Below are positions 52,637 to 60,950 of a stretch of DNA of 64,000 nt, piece by piece (positions within the stretch are counted from its first letter, which is position 1; the number at the start of each line of letters is the position of its first letter). The stretch comes from CBDDFV01 sp965227335. Its GTDB lineage: Bacteria > Planctomycetota > Phycisphaerae > Phycisphaerales > SM1A02. The position numbers and the translations under genes are program-made. The stretch covers positions 434,001-498,000 of the forward strand of contig CBDDFV010000009.1 of NCBI GenBank assembly GCA_965227335.1. The letters run 5' to 3'. The notes beneath the pieces are model-generated. The model made no database searches, was not told the origin of the DNA, and worked only from the letters and a program-made list of their open reading frames with translations.

Positions 52637-53377
52637 TCAGTCGTTGCGGATCTCGACGGGTTGTTCGATGCCGAGGAGTTCGTCGAGCGTCTGCTCCCGT
52701 TCGTCGTCGACGTCGTTCTGATCGTCGTCGTCCGGGACGTCCGCATCCGCGGCGTCGAGCTCCGCCTCGAGCCGGGCTTCTTCCGCCGCCGCCGCTTCGA
52801 GCTCTTCCTTCGACTTCTGCGCCCGCTCCTGCTCGAGCGTCCGACGCGCCCGCTCGACCTTCTGCTTCTCCGGCGCGATGATCATGGTCATGCGTCGGCC
52901 GGCGAAGCGGGGCGGGGTCTCGACCTTGCCGAGATCCTCCAGCGCCTCGATGATGTCGCGCATCCGGTCGTGACCACGCTGCTTGTGATGCATTTCACGA
53001 CCGCGGAAGTTCTGCACGATCTGGACCTTGTGCCCTTCCATGAGAAAGCGGCGGGCCTGGTTCAGTCGGATCTGGATGTCGTGCGGATCGATCTTCATCG
53101 ATCGTCCCAGCCGGACTTCCTTGATCTCGCCTCCCTTCGACTTCGCCTTGTTCGCCTTCTCCTTCTTGGACTGTTCATACTTGAACTTGCCGTAGTCCAT
53201 GATGCGGCAGACGGGCGGGTCGGTGTTGGGCGACACTTCCACGAGGTCGAGACCGGCGTCCTGCGCCTGACGCAGCGCATCACGCGTGTCCACGATCCCG
53301 AGCATCTCGTTGTTCTCGTCCACGAGCCGGACGTTGCGGACGCGAATGCGCTCATTGACGCGGGGTCCGCGGCGCAT
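52637..53377 (-). CDS. infC: Translation initiation factor IF-3
   Basis: A protein of 246 residues that binds the 30S subunit and proofreads initiation. The N-domain has RVNERIRVRNVRLVDENNEM and the linker DLVEVSPNTDPPVCRIMDYG then KFKYEQ. The C-domain has EVRLGRSMKIDPHDIQIR, FLMEGHKVQIV and the expected end MTMIIAPEK. A further 65-residue acidic, coiled-coil-like tail (to EIRND) extends past the usual 170-180 residues. The ATG at 53377 has AGGAG at 5-6 bases, so the rare start codons used by some infC genes are not needed here. rpmI and rplT, which often follow infC, are absent downstream. Confidence 0.94.
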   Translation of the reverse strand: MRRGPRVNERIRVRNVRLVDENNEMLGIVDTRDALRQAQDAGLDLVEVSPNTDPPVCRIMDYGKFKYEQSKKEKANKAKSKGGEIKEVRLGRSMKIDPHDIQIRLNQARRFLMEGHKVQIVQNFRGREMHHKQRGHDRMRDIIEALEDLGKVETPPRFAGRRMTMIIAPEKQKVERARRTLEQERAQKSKEELEAAAAEEARLEAELDAADADVPDDDDQNDVDDEREQTLDELLGIEQPVEIRND

Positions 53378-53434
53378 GTTCTCCTGAGGCTTGAAGTAAC
53401 GTCGACGTGCGATGGGTTGGATCTCCTGCAGTAC

Positions 53435-53464
53435 GAAAAAGAAAGAAACGCCGGACAACCCGGC
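53435..53464 (-). terminator. Intrinsic-terminator-like hairpin in the infC leader
   Basis: On the minus strand GCCGG-GTTGT-CCGGC is followed by GTTTCTTTCTTTTT. It lies about 60-90 bases before the infC start. Two more hairpins precede it on the same strand (GGGG-TTGTT-CCCC at plus 53500-53512 and GAGTCG-TGAG-CGACTC at plus 53478-53493). It may attenuate infC transcription. Confidence 0.6.
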
Positions 53465-53950
53465 CCGTGATCAGTCCGAGTCGCTCACGACTCAGACCCG
53501 GGGAACAACCCCTGCAGCAACACCGCTCGATCCCCATTGATTCGGATCAGAGCGACAGAATTCTCCGGAGGTCGGCGAGAAACACCCGTCGTCGTTGCAC
53601 CCGTCAGACGTGGACCGCCATGCGCGATGCGCATTCGAGCGCACATTCATGGAGTCAGGGGCGGGACGACGTCGCCGAATAGATCAGATACACGCAAACA
53701 GAGGCTCCTCGCCACGATCCGCCGCCCGGGAGCGACCATCGAGGCAGGCCCGTTGTCTCGCCCGTCGAACCGACTCGACGGACCATCCCCGTCCGACTGA
53801 CCGCCGGCCGGGGACCCACGAGCAAGCCGGCCCGCCCAGAGGGCGAACACGACCCGTCCGCGTACACTAACCCTCTATCGGCCCCGCGGCAAACGGATTC
53901 TCGAGAAGTCATGCGATCCGCCCTCTTTCCGGATGGTCCGACCACCCCGG

Positions 53951-53979
53951 TTGACGGTCCGCCCGTCCCGACGCATGAT
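53951..53979 (+). promoter_or_regulatory. Candidate nrdR promoter
   Basis: TTGACG (53951-53956) and CATGAT (53974-53979) are 17 bases apart. The leader to the GTG at 54073 would be about 87 bases and would include the palindrome at 54007-54018. Confidence 0.45.
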
Positions 53980-53990
53980 GCCCTGCGTCG

Positions 53991-54024
53991 CCCGCCCCGC
54001 CGACGACCAAGATCTTGGGGCGGG
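53991..54024 (+). promoter_or_regulatory. Palindrome and stem in the nrdR leader
   Basis: CCCGCCCC (53991-53998) pairs with GGGGCGGG (54017-54024). Between and overlapping them is the perfect 12-base palindrome CCAAGATCTTGG (54007-54018). It could be an operator or an RNA fold; it does not resemble the NrdR box known from other bacteria. Confidence 0.4.
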
Positions 54025-54072
54025 GGACGTCGATGACCGCCGATATGGGGGCGGCCCTGCTGGAGACCGACC

Positions 54073-54594
54073 GTGATCTGTCCGTTCTGCGGCGAGGACA
54101 ACGATAAGGTCATCGACAGCCGCTCCGCGGACGGCGGCTATGTGGTCCGCCGACGACGTGAGTGCCAGGCCTGCGAGCGACGCTTCACCACCTACGAACG
54201 TGTGGAGAAGACCGCCCGACTCATGGTCGTGAAACGCGACGGCAGCCGCGCGGCCTTCGAGGCGGAGAAGATCCTGCGGGGCGTGCTCGCCGCGTGCGGG
54301 AAAAGACCCATCTCCGAAGACGACAAGGAAGCCCTCGTGCGACGCGTCGAGGACGACCTCCATCGCCGCTTTGACCGCGAAGTGCCGAGCGTCGAGATCG
54401 GCCGGTTCGTCGCGGCGGCGCTTCGCGATCTCGATGAGATCGCCTACATCCGCTACGCCAGCGAGTACTACAACTTCCGCACGCTCGAAGAGATCAAGGA
54501 CGAGGTGGCCGAACTCGAACGCCGTCCGCCCCGCCGACCCGACGAACCCGTGCTCTTCGAGGGAGACGCCGACGGCGCGCCCACCCCGCGCTGA
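54073..54594 (+). CDS. nrdR: Transcriptional repressor NrdR
   Basis: A protein of 173 residues that represses ribonucleotide reductase genes in response to ATP/dATP. The zinc ribbon has Cys at 3, 6, 31 and 34 (CPFC and CQAC), with the RRRRECQACERRFTTYE signature. The ATP-cone follows from about residue 48 (VVKRDGSRAAFEAEKILRGVL) and the C-terminal FRTLEEIKDEVAEL is normal. The GTG start has GGAG about 8 bases upstream. No ribonucleotide reductase gene is in the window. The histidine kinase gene follows 34 bases later. Confidence 0.96.
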   Translation: MICPFCGEDNDKVIDSRSADGGYVVRRRRECQACERRFTTYERVEKTARLMVVKRDGSRAAFEAEKILRGVLAACGKRPISEDDKEALVRRVEDDLHRRFDREVPSVEIGRFVAAALRDLDEIAYIRYASEYYNFRTLEEIKDEVAELERRPPRRPDEPVLFEGDADGAPTPR

Positions 54595-54628
54595 CGCGAC
54601 CGCTCATCTGACGGCAGGAAGGGACGCG

Positions 54629-56275
54629 ATGCCGCCTCGATCACATCCGCCGCGTCCGGGGTCAGTCGGGGAAGGCGCCCTTTCCCCGCCATGGCGCGCC
54701 GCGCCGATGTTCGTGGTCGGCATGATCGTCCTCGCGTGGCTCGGGTGGCGATTCCACTACTCCGCCGACGACGCCTCCACCGCCGCGTTCTGGCCCGCCA
54801 GCGGCCTCTTCGTCGCCGCCCTCATCATCACGCCGTACCGACGCTGGTGGGCGGTGGTTCTGCTCGGCGCGGCGTCGCTCCAGGCGGCCTCGTGGACCGT
54901 TTCACTCCGGCCCGATCTGTTCGACGCGGCGGTCGTCGGCTGGACCTGGTGGGCGGCGCCGATCAACGCCCTGGAGGCGATCGTCGGGGCCGCGATCGTC
55001 CGGCTGGCCGTCCGCCGTCCCGCGGAGATCGGTCGACTGACGACGGTGCTCGCCGTGATCATCGGCGCGGGTCTGGTCGCGCCCGCCTTCGCGGCGTGGC
55101 TTGGGGTGGCGGTCATCGCGGCGGGGTCGACCACGGTGGACGTCGTGCACGCCTGGCAGTTGTGGTGGTTCGCCGACGCCCTCGGCGTGATCGTGGTCGC
55201 CCCGTGGGTGCTGGCGATGGCCAGGCGCTCGGAGCCGCCGGTGCACGACTCGCCACGCGGGTTCGCCATCGAACTGACGCTCCTGCTCGGCCTGCTCGCC
55301 GGCACGGGCGCGGTCAGCCTCGGCGCGCGGTGGAGCGACGCGCCCTCCATCGCGGACTTCCCGTACTTCGTGCTCCTCCCGCTGGTGTGGGCGTGCCTGC
55401 GGTTCGGCGTCCGCACGCTGACGAGTTGTCTGCTTCTCGTCGCGATCGGAGCGGCGTTGAGTTTCGACTCGGGCCGCGGGGTGTTCTACGACACCGAGGC
55501 GACGGTGAGCACCAGCATGCTGGCGATGCAGTTGTTCCTGTGCTCGTCAGCCGTGACGCTGCTGGTGCTGTCTTCGGTGGCCAGCGAACGCCGCGCTTCC
55601 CTTCGGTCGCTGCTTCAGGAGAACCAGCGCTCCGCCGAGCAGGCGGCCCGCCTGCAACTCCTGCTCAACGAAGTCAACCATCGTGTCCGCAACAACCTGG
55701 CGACCCTACTGGGCGTGCTTGACGTGACCGAGGCCGGGCCGGACCGCGCCCGTCTGCCCGAGCGGATTCGCGGACGCATCATCGCGATCGCGCGGGTCCA
55801 CAACGTGCTCAGCCGACGCCGATGGACGCCGACGCCGCTGCGGGAGATCCTCGGCGTCGCCCTCGAGGATGTCGAACCGGAAGCGGCCGAACGGATCGAG
55901 ATCGACGGACCACGCATCCCGATCCGCGCCGATCACGTGCAGTCGCTGGCCATGCTGTTGTATGAACTGCAGAGCAACGCCACGCGCTGGGGCGGTCTCC
56001 GCACTGCGGCGGGACGGGTCCGTATCGCCTGGCGGACCGAAGATGAACGGCTGGTCCTTCGCTGGACCGAGACCGGCGTCGAGTCGCCCGACCTGTCCAG
56101 TCCCGGGCAGGGCCTGACGCTCGTACGTGGCCTGGCGGAATCCGACCTGTCGGGACGGCTGGCCTCGCACGCCGGCGCCGACCGACTCGAGCATGTTCTC
56201 ACGTTCGGTCGCGAACTGATCGCACACGAAGACGCCGCCCCGACGCCGGCGCACGCCGTCGCCGCCCCGACGTGA
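54629..56275 (+). CDS. MASE1-domain sensor histidine kinase
   Basis: A protein of 548 residues. The N-terminal half has eight to nine membrane segments in the MASE1 pattern (FWPASGLFVAALII, then AWLGVAVIAAG and WWFADALGVIVVAPWVL). The DHp domain is of the HisKA_2 type, with the phospho-accepting His in EVNHRVRNNLATLLGVLD near residue 351. The ATP-binding part keeps the Asn of ELQSNATRWGGL and a G-loop-like GQGLTLVRGLA. No response regulator gene is nearby, so its partner is elsewhere. The ATG at 54629 has GGAAGGG upstream. The signal sensed is unknown. Confidence 0.88.
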   Translation: MPPRSHPPRPGSVGEGALSPPWRAAPMFVVGMIVLAWLGWRFHYSADDASTAAFWPASGLFVAALIITPYRRWWAVVLLGAASLQAASWTVSLRPDLFDAAVVGWTWWAAPINALEAIVGAAIVRLAVRRPAEIGRLTTVLAVIIGAGLVAPAFAAWLGVAVIAAGSTTVDVVHAWQLWWFADALGVIVVAPWVLAMARRSEPPVHDSPRGFAIELTLLLGLLAGTGAVSLGARWSDAPSIADFPYFVLLPLVWACLRFGVRTLTSCLLLVAIGAALSFDSGRGVFYDTEATVSTSMLAMQLFLCSSAVTLLVLSSVASERRASLRSLLQENQRSAEQAARLQLLLNEVNHRVRNNLATLLGVLDVTEAGPDRARLPERIRGRIIAIARVHNVLSRRRWTPTPLREILGVALEDVEPEAAERIEIDGPRIPIRADHVQSLAMLLYELQSNATRWGGLRTAAGRVRIAWRTEDERLVLRWTETGVESPDLSSPGQGLTLVRGLAESDLSGRLASHAGADRLEHVLTFGRELIAHEDAAPTPAHAVAAPT

Positions 56276-56289
56276 ACACACGGTCAAGG

Positions 56290-56550
56290 TCAGTCGCCTG
56301 CGTTAGACGAATGCCGCCGCCGCCGCGTGGTCGCGAAGCCAGCCAGCATCACCAGGGTGGGGGGAGCAGGGATCGCACTCCACTCGAAGACGAAGTTGTC
56401 GATGCCACACGTTGCCTGAAACGGGACCGGCGACGTTCAGCACGCCGATCGGTCGCTCGCTCACCAAGGTGTTTGGAGGATCGGAATCTTCGCAGATGCC
56501 GCCCTGCGTGCTCGTCTGGAACGAGCAGATCGACCCGCTGCATCTGGGAT
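56290..56550 (-). pseudogene. Frameshifted remnant of a PEP-CTERM protein gene
   Basis: On the minus strand one frame reads SICSFQTSTQGGICEDSD, then PNTLVSERPIGVLNVAGPVS and GNVW. After that the protein-like sequence continues in another frame as CGIDNFVFEWS and IPAPPTLVMLAGFATTRRRR, ending at the stop 56290-56292. The second part is a PEP-CTERM-like sorting tail: a Pro-rich motif, a short hydrophobic segment and an Arg cluster. The frame change falls at about 56400-56412. There is no start codon or ribosome site upstream, because the fragment begins just after the stop of the zinc-ribbon gene. It is a decayed 3' end of a secreted-protein gene. Confidence 0.72.
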
Positions 56551-56559
56551 GATGACGCT

Positions 56560-57312
56560 CTAGCGCTTCGCGAGCGCGCCGCGAATCTCGTCCTGCATGT
56601 ACAGGATGCGTCCGCACGCCGTGCACTGCACGAGCGTGTCGTTCGCGTTGAGCAGGACGGAGACGCTCTCGAACGGCATCTGCATGTTGCATTCGCCGCA
56701 CGCGTACTCCTTGCGCCGCCGGTCGATCTCGTCGAGGGGCGCCATCGCTTCGCCGTCGAACTGATCGGAGAGCTCCTCGAACAACTCCAGTTCGCGGCCG
56801 GGCAGCGCGGCGGCGGCCTGTTCGCGCTCCGTCTCGAGTTCGGCGAGTCGTTCGCCGACCTCGTCCTGACGCTCCTTGAGCTGCGCTTCGGCCACGTTCC
56901 GCGTGGCTTCCCGCTCCTCGATCTTCGCGTTGAGGCCGTCGAGTTCAGCGTCGATCGCCTCGACCCGCGACATCTCGACCAGCATCTTCTCATCGAGTTC
57001 GCCCCGCTGCTCCTTGAGCGAGTTGATCTCGGTCAGCACGGCGGTGTATTGCTTGTTGGTGGTGGTGCTGTTGAGTTCGCCCCGCAGCTTCTCGATGCGT
57101 TCGTCGAGCGCGGCGGCCTCGTTTTCATGATTGCCGAGCGTCGCCTGGGTCTGTCGCTTTCGACTCAGGAGTTCTTCCTGCTCCGCCTTGAGTTCGTTCA
57201 ACTGCCGCGTCTGGGCGTTGAAGTAGCGCTGCGCCGAATCCACCCGGTGACGAAGCGCCCGCGCCTGGGCGTCGACCCGAAAGAGGGCGATCATGCTTTC
57301 CATCAGCGTCAT
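56560..57312 (-). CDS. Coiled-coil protein with C4 zinc ribbon (DUF164/CdsZ type)
   Basis: A cytoplasmic protein of 250 residues. Residues about 10-190 are a long antiparallel coiled coil (RYFNAQTRQLNELKAEQEEL, then a hairpin at TTTNKQYTAVL). The C-terminal zinc ribbon has two pairs of Cys: CGEC and, about 24 residues later, CTAC. This is the DUF164 zinc-ribbon layout; one member, CdsZ of Chlamydia, is tied to type III secretion, others are uncharacterised. The start at 57312 has GGAGACC about 7 bases upstream. It is the last intact gene of the minus-strand series that includes cdsA. Confidence 0.85.
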   Translation of the reverse strand: MTLMESMIALFRVDAQARALRHRVDSAQRYFNAQTRQLNELKAEQEELLSRKRQTQATLGNHENEAAALDERIEKLRGELNSTTTNKQYTAVLTEINSLKEQRGELDEKMLVEMSRVEAIDAELDGLNAKIEEREATRNVAEAQLKERQDEVGERLAELETEREQAAAALPGRELELFEELSDQFDGEAMAPLDEIDRRRKEYACGECNMQMPFESVSVLLNANDTLVQCTACGRILYMQDEIRGALAKR

Positions 57313-57399
57313 GCAGGTCTCCAGCGGACAGTCGCGTCGGAACTCCAACCAGCCCAATTGTAACACCTTCCCGTGTACGTCGGAAGCCGGCCGGCCCGG

Positions 57400-58308
57400 T
57401 CAGGCGGAGGTCGCGGCCTTGATCAGCCAGTACGCGGCGGGGGCGGTCATCAACGGTGAGTCCAGCACGTCCAGCACGCCCCCCAAACCCGGCAGCACCG
57501 CCGACGAATCCTTGAGGCCCGCTCCCCGTTTGAGCAGGCTCATCGTCAGGTCGCCGAACAGGCCGAACACCGCGAAGATCAGCCCGCCGACCAGACCCAG
57601 CCACAACGGCGCCTGGTTCGGCGGGTTCAGCAGCAACTGACTCGCGAACGCCGCGAGACCGCCGACCACCACCGCCGTCACGATCCCGCCGGCCAGGCCC
57701 TCCCAGGTCTTGCCCTTGCTCAACCATGGAATCAACTTGTGGCGGCCGATCGCCACCCCCGTGAACAACGCCCCGATGTCCGCCGACTTCGTGATCATGA
57801 TCACGCCCACGATCCACCACGCGGAGTGCCATCGACGCAGGGCGAGAAGGAAGCCCAGCATCAGCCCCAGATACACCATCGCGAAGACCACCGCCCCCGT
57901 CGCCGCCACCACGCCCTCCACATTGCGACCCCGGCTGAACACCAGCAGCGAACCCGCCAGCACCACGATGAGACCGGTCGAGACGATCGCCGTCGTCAGC
58001 GTCGTCGACGTCCCGTCCGGAATCGAGTAACTCGCGATCAGGCCCACCCACGCCGCCGTCCACGTCAGAACCAGATTCGTCGCAATTCCCTGCGCCTTGA
58101 TGATCCGCGTCAACTCCACCGCCGCGATCGCCGTCGCCGCCAACGCCAGACCGAACAGAACCACGCCGCGCGGCGGATGGTCGCGCCCCAGAAACAGATC
58201 ACGCCAGGATCCCGTCAGCGCCACCCGATCCATCTGGTTGTCCAGCCAGACCAGGCCCAGCAGCACGCCGATCAGAATCGGCCCGGTGATCAGCCGGTGC
58301 TTCATCAT
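57400..58308 (-). CDS. cdsA: Phosphatidate cytidylyltransferase (CDP-diglyceride synthase)
   Basis: An inner-membrane enzyme of 302 residues that makes CDP-diacylglycerol from phosphatidic acid and CTP. About eight membrane helices are visible. The family signature lies at the C-terminus: SKGKTWEGLAGGI, then FGDLTMSLLKRGAGLKDSSA and LPGLGGVLDVLDSPL. The start could be either of the two adjacent Met codons at 58308 and 58305. Its product is the substrate of PssA encoded at 15-16 kb. The rhodanese gene is upstream in the same direction. Confidence 0.94.
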   Translation of the reverse strand: MMKHRLITGPILIGVLLGLVWLDNQMDRVALTGSWRDLFLGRDHPPRGVVLFGLALAATAIAAVELTRIIKAQGIATNLVLTWTAAWVGLIASYSIPDGTSTTLTTAIVSTGLIVVLAGSLLVFSRGRNVEGVVAATGAVVFAMVYLGLMLGFLLALRRWHSAWWIVGVIMITKSADIGALFTGVAIGRHKLIPWLSKGKTWEGLAGGIVTAVVVGGLAAFASQLLLNPPNQAPLWLGLVGGLIFAVFGLFGDLTMSLLKRGAGLKDSSAVLPGLGGVLDVLDSPLMTAPAAYWLIKAATSA

Positions 58309-58371
58309 CGACTCCGTCCCATCCCGTCCGTCATCCCTGCCATGCTCTCACACCCGTCGCCTGACGCCCGC

Positions 58372-58740
58372 TCAGTAGCGAGGCGTCTCCGGATCGATCT
58401 CCACCGCCCACCGCTCGATGCCGCCCGCCATCGACTGCGCTTCCGGCGCCCCATGCTGACGCAACGCCCGCGCGGCCATCAGCGAACGACCGCCCAGGTG
58501 GCAGTACACCACCACCCGACGCGACGAATCCACCTTGTCCAGATGCTCCCCCAATTCTTCGACCGGAGCCAGAATCGCGCCCGGCAGGCGACAGATCGCC
58601 CACTCGTCGGCCCGTCGGCAGTCAATCAACTGAACCCCGTCCGGGTCTGAAGCAAGCAGCGACGCCACCTCCTCCGGAGACACCTCCAGCGGCGGCGGAT
58701 CAGATCGACTGGCAGACGCATCGGACATCGGCGGCGGCAT
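58372..58740 (-). CDS. Rhodanese-like sulfurtransferase
   Basis: A single-domain rhodanese of 122 residues. The domain has LEVSPEEVASLL, QLIDCRRADEW, LPGAILAPVEEL and the active loop VVYCHLGGRSLMAARAL with the catalytic Cys. AQSMAGGIERW follows, as in the family. It transfers sulfane sulfur to an unknown acceptor in the cytoplasm. GAGGAG lies about 15 bases before the ATG at 58740; a second ATG at 58728 is possible. It lies between DUF547 and cdsA genes. Confidence 0.9.
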   Translation of the reverse strand: MPPPMSDASASRSDPPPLEVSPEEVASLLASDPDGVQLIDCRRADEWAICRLPGAILAPVEELGEHLDKVDSSRRVVVYCHLGGRSLMAARALRQHGAPEAQSMAGGIERWAVEIDPETPRY

Positions 58741-58832
58741 CGGCGCTCAGAACTCCTCAGGAAGCGGCGCCGGCGCCACGGCCCGTCCCGCGACGGAGCC
58801 TCCACGTTCCACACACGCGGCCGACGACCCGC

Positions 58833-59618
58833 TCAGCGGGCCTGGTTGAGCGACCAATCATACTCCAACCACATCGACTGCGCGCCCGCCGACGCCCGCT
58901 CGTGCAGACGCGATCCCGACGTCGCGTACCGGCGCACGAACCCCAGCGGACCGCCGTCCGTGAAATCCTCACCGTACCAGTCGAGGATCTTGCTCAGACC
59001 CACCGCGCCGCCCGAGACGACCCGGAACTTCGCGGGGTCGTTCACCCACCGCCGACTCTGATCGTCGAGCTGCTGGTCCAGCTTCGTCGCGGCGAACGGC
59101 TCCGCCCGCAGCGGCGGACAACTCACCGCCGCGCACACCAGCGCCGCGTGAATCCGGGCGTCGCCCAGCGGCCGGACCTTGTTGTTCTCGAGATCGTTCA
59201 GCGTCATCGACGCGCCTCCGACCCGGACCTGGTCCCGATCGAAGAATCCGGGAACCTTGATCACGCTCTCGAAGCCGCCCTTCCGCCGCAGCTCGTCGAC
59301 GCGATCAAGCACGATCGCGTTGTACGCGTTCATGAAGAACGCCAGCCGCGCCGTCTCATCCGTGGGCGGCTGATTCGACGCATATCCCGCCACCGCCCGG
59401 TCGAGCTGCGCGGCGATCGGGCGTTCCGCCAGCCGGTCGTACCGCACCAGCCCGTCGTCCGTGACCACCGCCTTCAGCACCGCCGCGAACGCCTTGTCCG
59501 CCGCTTCGATCGTCACCCCCTCGGTCGGCGGCGAGGCCGGTTGCGTCTGCGCCGATGCGATCGACGCGAACAGCGTGAGGAGCACGGCGACGACAGGACG
59601 TCGGGCGAGGTCATGCAT
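58833..59618 (-). CDS. Secreted DUF547 protein
   Basis: A protein of 261 residues with a clear signal peptide (VVAVLLTLFASIASAQ, cleavage near residue 24). The DUF547 domain has RLAFFMNAYNAIVLDRV, MTLNDLENNKVRPLGDARIHAALVC (split by a Cys/Pro turn SCPPLR) and WYGEDF. The fold is related to papain-like or transglutaminase-like enzymes by some reports, and the conserved Asn, His and Cys would fit, but its activity is not established. The start at 59618 follows GGAAACGCC. It is co-directional with the lipoprotein gene 33 bases upstream. Confidence 0.88.
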   Translation of the reverse strand: MHDLARRPVVAVLLTLFASIASAQTQPASPPTEGVTIEAADKAFAAVLKAVVTDDGLVRYDRLAERPIAAQLDRAVAGYASNQPPTDETARLAFFMNAYNAIVLDRVDELRRKGGFESVIKVPGFFDRDQVRVGGASMTLNDLENNKVRPLGDARIHAALVCAAVSCPPLRAEPFAATKLDQQLDDQSRRWVNDPAKFRVVSGGAVGLSKILDWYGEDFTDGGPLGFVRRYATSGSRLHERASAGAQSMWLEYDWSLNQAR

Positions 59619-59651
59619 GGCGTTTCCTTTCGACGGTGGGGGACTTCGGTT

Positions 59652-60203
59652 TCACGTGTCGCCGTCGTTCGCGTCGGGCGCCGGGGCCGGGGCGTCCGCG
59701 TGCACGCCGTACCCCGGCGTCCGTTGATATGGCGTCGACGGCTGATCCTCGAGCCGCTTCGGCCATCGCTGATCGAACGCCGCGCGGATCGGCGACCAGG
59801 GAATGTCAATCACCCCCGCCGCCACCCCCAGCGCCGCATCGCCGATCCGGTCGTCTCCGGACGGGCCATCCAGCGCCGACGTCGCCGTCGGGTACACATC
59901 GCCGAGATCGCCGTCGTCGTCAGGATCAAGCGGACGCGCCGCCCAGTAACCCGGATAACTCGCTACCCGCGTCAGCGGAACCCGCACCTTGACCGCCGGC
60001 CAGTTCGAGCGATCGCCCGAGAGCAGCGGCGCGCCGGCCGATGGATCCGGCGTCTCCTCACGCTGACCCAGCGCCGGCAGCGGCGCGGCGGGGCCGAGCC
60101 CGATCGCATCGTTCGCCGGCGCCACGCAGCCGCTCAGCATCAAGAGCACCGACGCCCCGACCAGCGAGCCCCCCAGTCCGAATTGAACGATTCGTTCCGT
60201 CAC
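59652..60203 (-). CDS. Putative lipoprotein
   Basis: A protein of 183 residues with GTG start and a signal segment FGLGGSLVGASVLLMLSGC (lipobox LSGC, lipidation at about Cys 26). The mature part is Pro/Asp/Ala-rich and contains RVPLTRVASYPGYWAARPLD and DIPWSPIRAAFDQRWP; no domain is recognised. The start at 60203 follows AAGGA at about 7 bases. It lies between recX and DUF547. It is likely anchored in the outer or inner membrane. The function is unknown. Confidence 0.75.
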   Translation of the reverse strand: MTERIVQFGLGGSLVGASVLLMLSGCVAPANDAIGLGPAAPLPALGQREETPDPSAGAPLLSGDRSNWPAVKVRVPLTRVASYPGYWAARPLDPDDDGDLGDVYPTATSALDGPSGDDRIGDAALGVAAGVIDIPWSPIRAAFDQRWPKRLEDQPSTPYQRTPGYGVHADAPAPAPDANDGDT

Positions 60204-60244
60204 GGCGAGTCCTTTCCTGTTGTGAAACACCACGGCGCCCGCGC

Positions 60245-60949
60245 CTATTCCATGCCGTCCGCGAGCGGCGGCTCGGGGGCCAGATCCAGCTCGCGCAACA
60301 CATCGTGAATCAGATCCTCGTCCAGCCCCCGCCGCGCCATCGCGCCCGCCAGCCGACGCATCTTCGTCGCCGGAGACGCCGCGGTCATCGTCCGCAGACG
60401 CTTCGTCGCGAACTCGATCGTCCGCGTTCGCAGGTCGGTCTCCGCCAGCGCCGCGTCGATCGCCGAATCCGCCGCCGCGCCCGTCACGCCGCGCTTCTCC
60501 AGCCGCGCCCGCAGGAAGTCGTCCCCCGCGGGACCGCCCTCCAGCGCGCTCCGGACGATGTCCATGGCGAACGTCTGGTCGTCGAGCCAGCCGTCAGCTT
60601 CGAACTCCTCGACGATCGCCGCCGCGATGTCCGACTCGATCCCCTTCCGCTCCAGCCGCGCCGCGAGCTGCGTCGACGACATGCCCGCCCGACCGAGCGT
60701 GCGGAACGCGATCTTTCGCGCGGCGTCCAGCGCCAGCGCACGATCGAGCGCGTCCGCGGTCGCGTCATCCCACGAATCGCCCTCCGCCAGCCCGAGTTGG
60801 TCGATCACCGTCTGGCTGACCGTCGCGATCCGCTTCCCATCGACCCGGACGTACCGGCGCATCGGATCGTTGCGGGCGACTTCCAGCGCCGTGATCGTCG
60901 CCGCCGCCGCGGGTTCGAAGAGCAGGAACTGTCGCGCCGCGTCCGGCAT
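60245..60949 (-). CDS. recX: RecX-family regulatory protein
   Basis: A cytoplasmic protein of 234 residues built of three-helix RecX repeats: AFRTLGRAGMSSTQLAARLERKGI, EEFEADGWLDDQTFAMDIVRSAL and FLRARLEKRGV, then a third repeat near the C-terminus. RecX binds RecA filaments and limits their activity. recA is not in the window. It begins one base after the TPR gene stop, so the two are translationally linked. The first 70 residues form an N-terminal extension with a SHIRT-like strand pattern (ALEVARNDPMRRYVRVDG). Confidence 0.85.
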   Translation of the reverse strand: MPDAARQFLLFEPAAAATITALEVARNDPMRRYVRVDGKRIATVSQTVIDQLGLAEGDSWDDATADALDRALALDAARKIAFRTLGRAGMSSTQLAARLERKGIESDIAAAIVEEFEADGWLDDQTFAMDIVRSALEGGPAGDDFLRARLEKRGVTGAAADSAIDAALAETDLRTRTIEFATKRLRTMTAASPATKMRRLAGAMARRGLDEDLIHDVLRELDLAPEPPLADGME

Positions 60950-60950
60950 G

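Larger units (their letters stand above)
53465..54072. other. Divergent leader region of infC and nrdR
   Basis: About 600 bases without a supported gene. The part next to infC holds two hairpins that with the terminator-like hairpin make three in a row. The part next to nrdR holds a candidate promoter and a palindrome. The middle (53590-53880) shows nothing I can identify; open frames there have poor codon patterns. Confidence 0.5.

Noticed and set aside
53655..54113. A 152-codon minus-strand open frame upstream of infC and over the nrdR start
   Set aside because: It overlaps the nrdR start and leader, has no Shine-Dalgarno or domain and poor composition.
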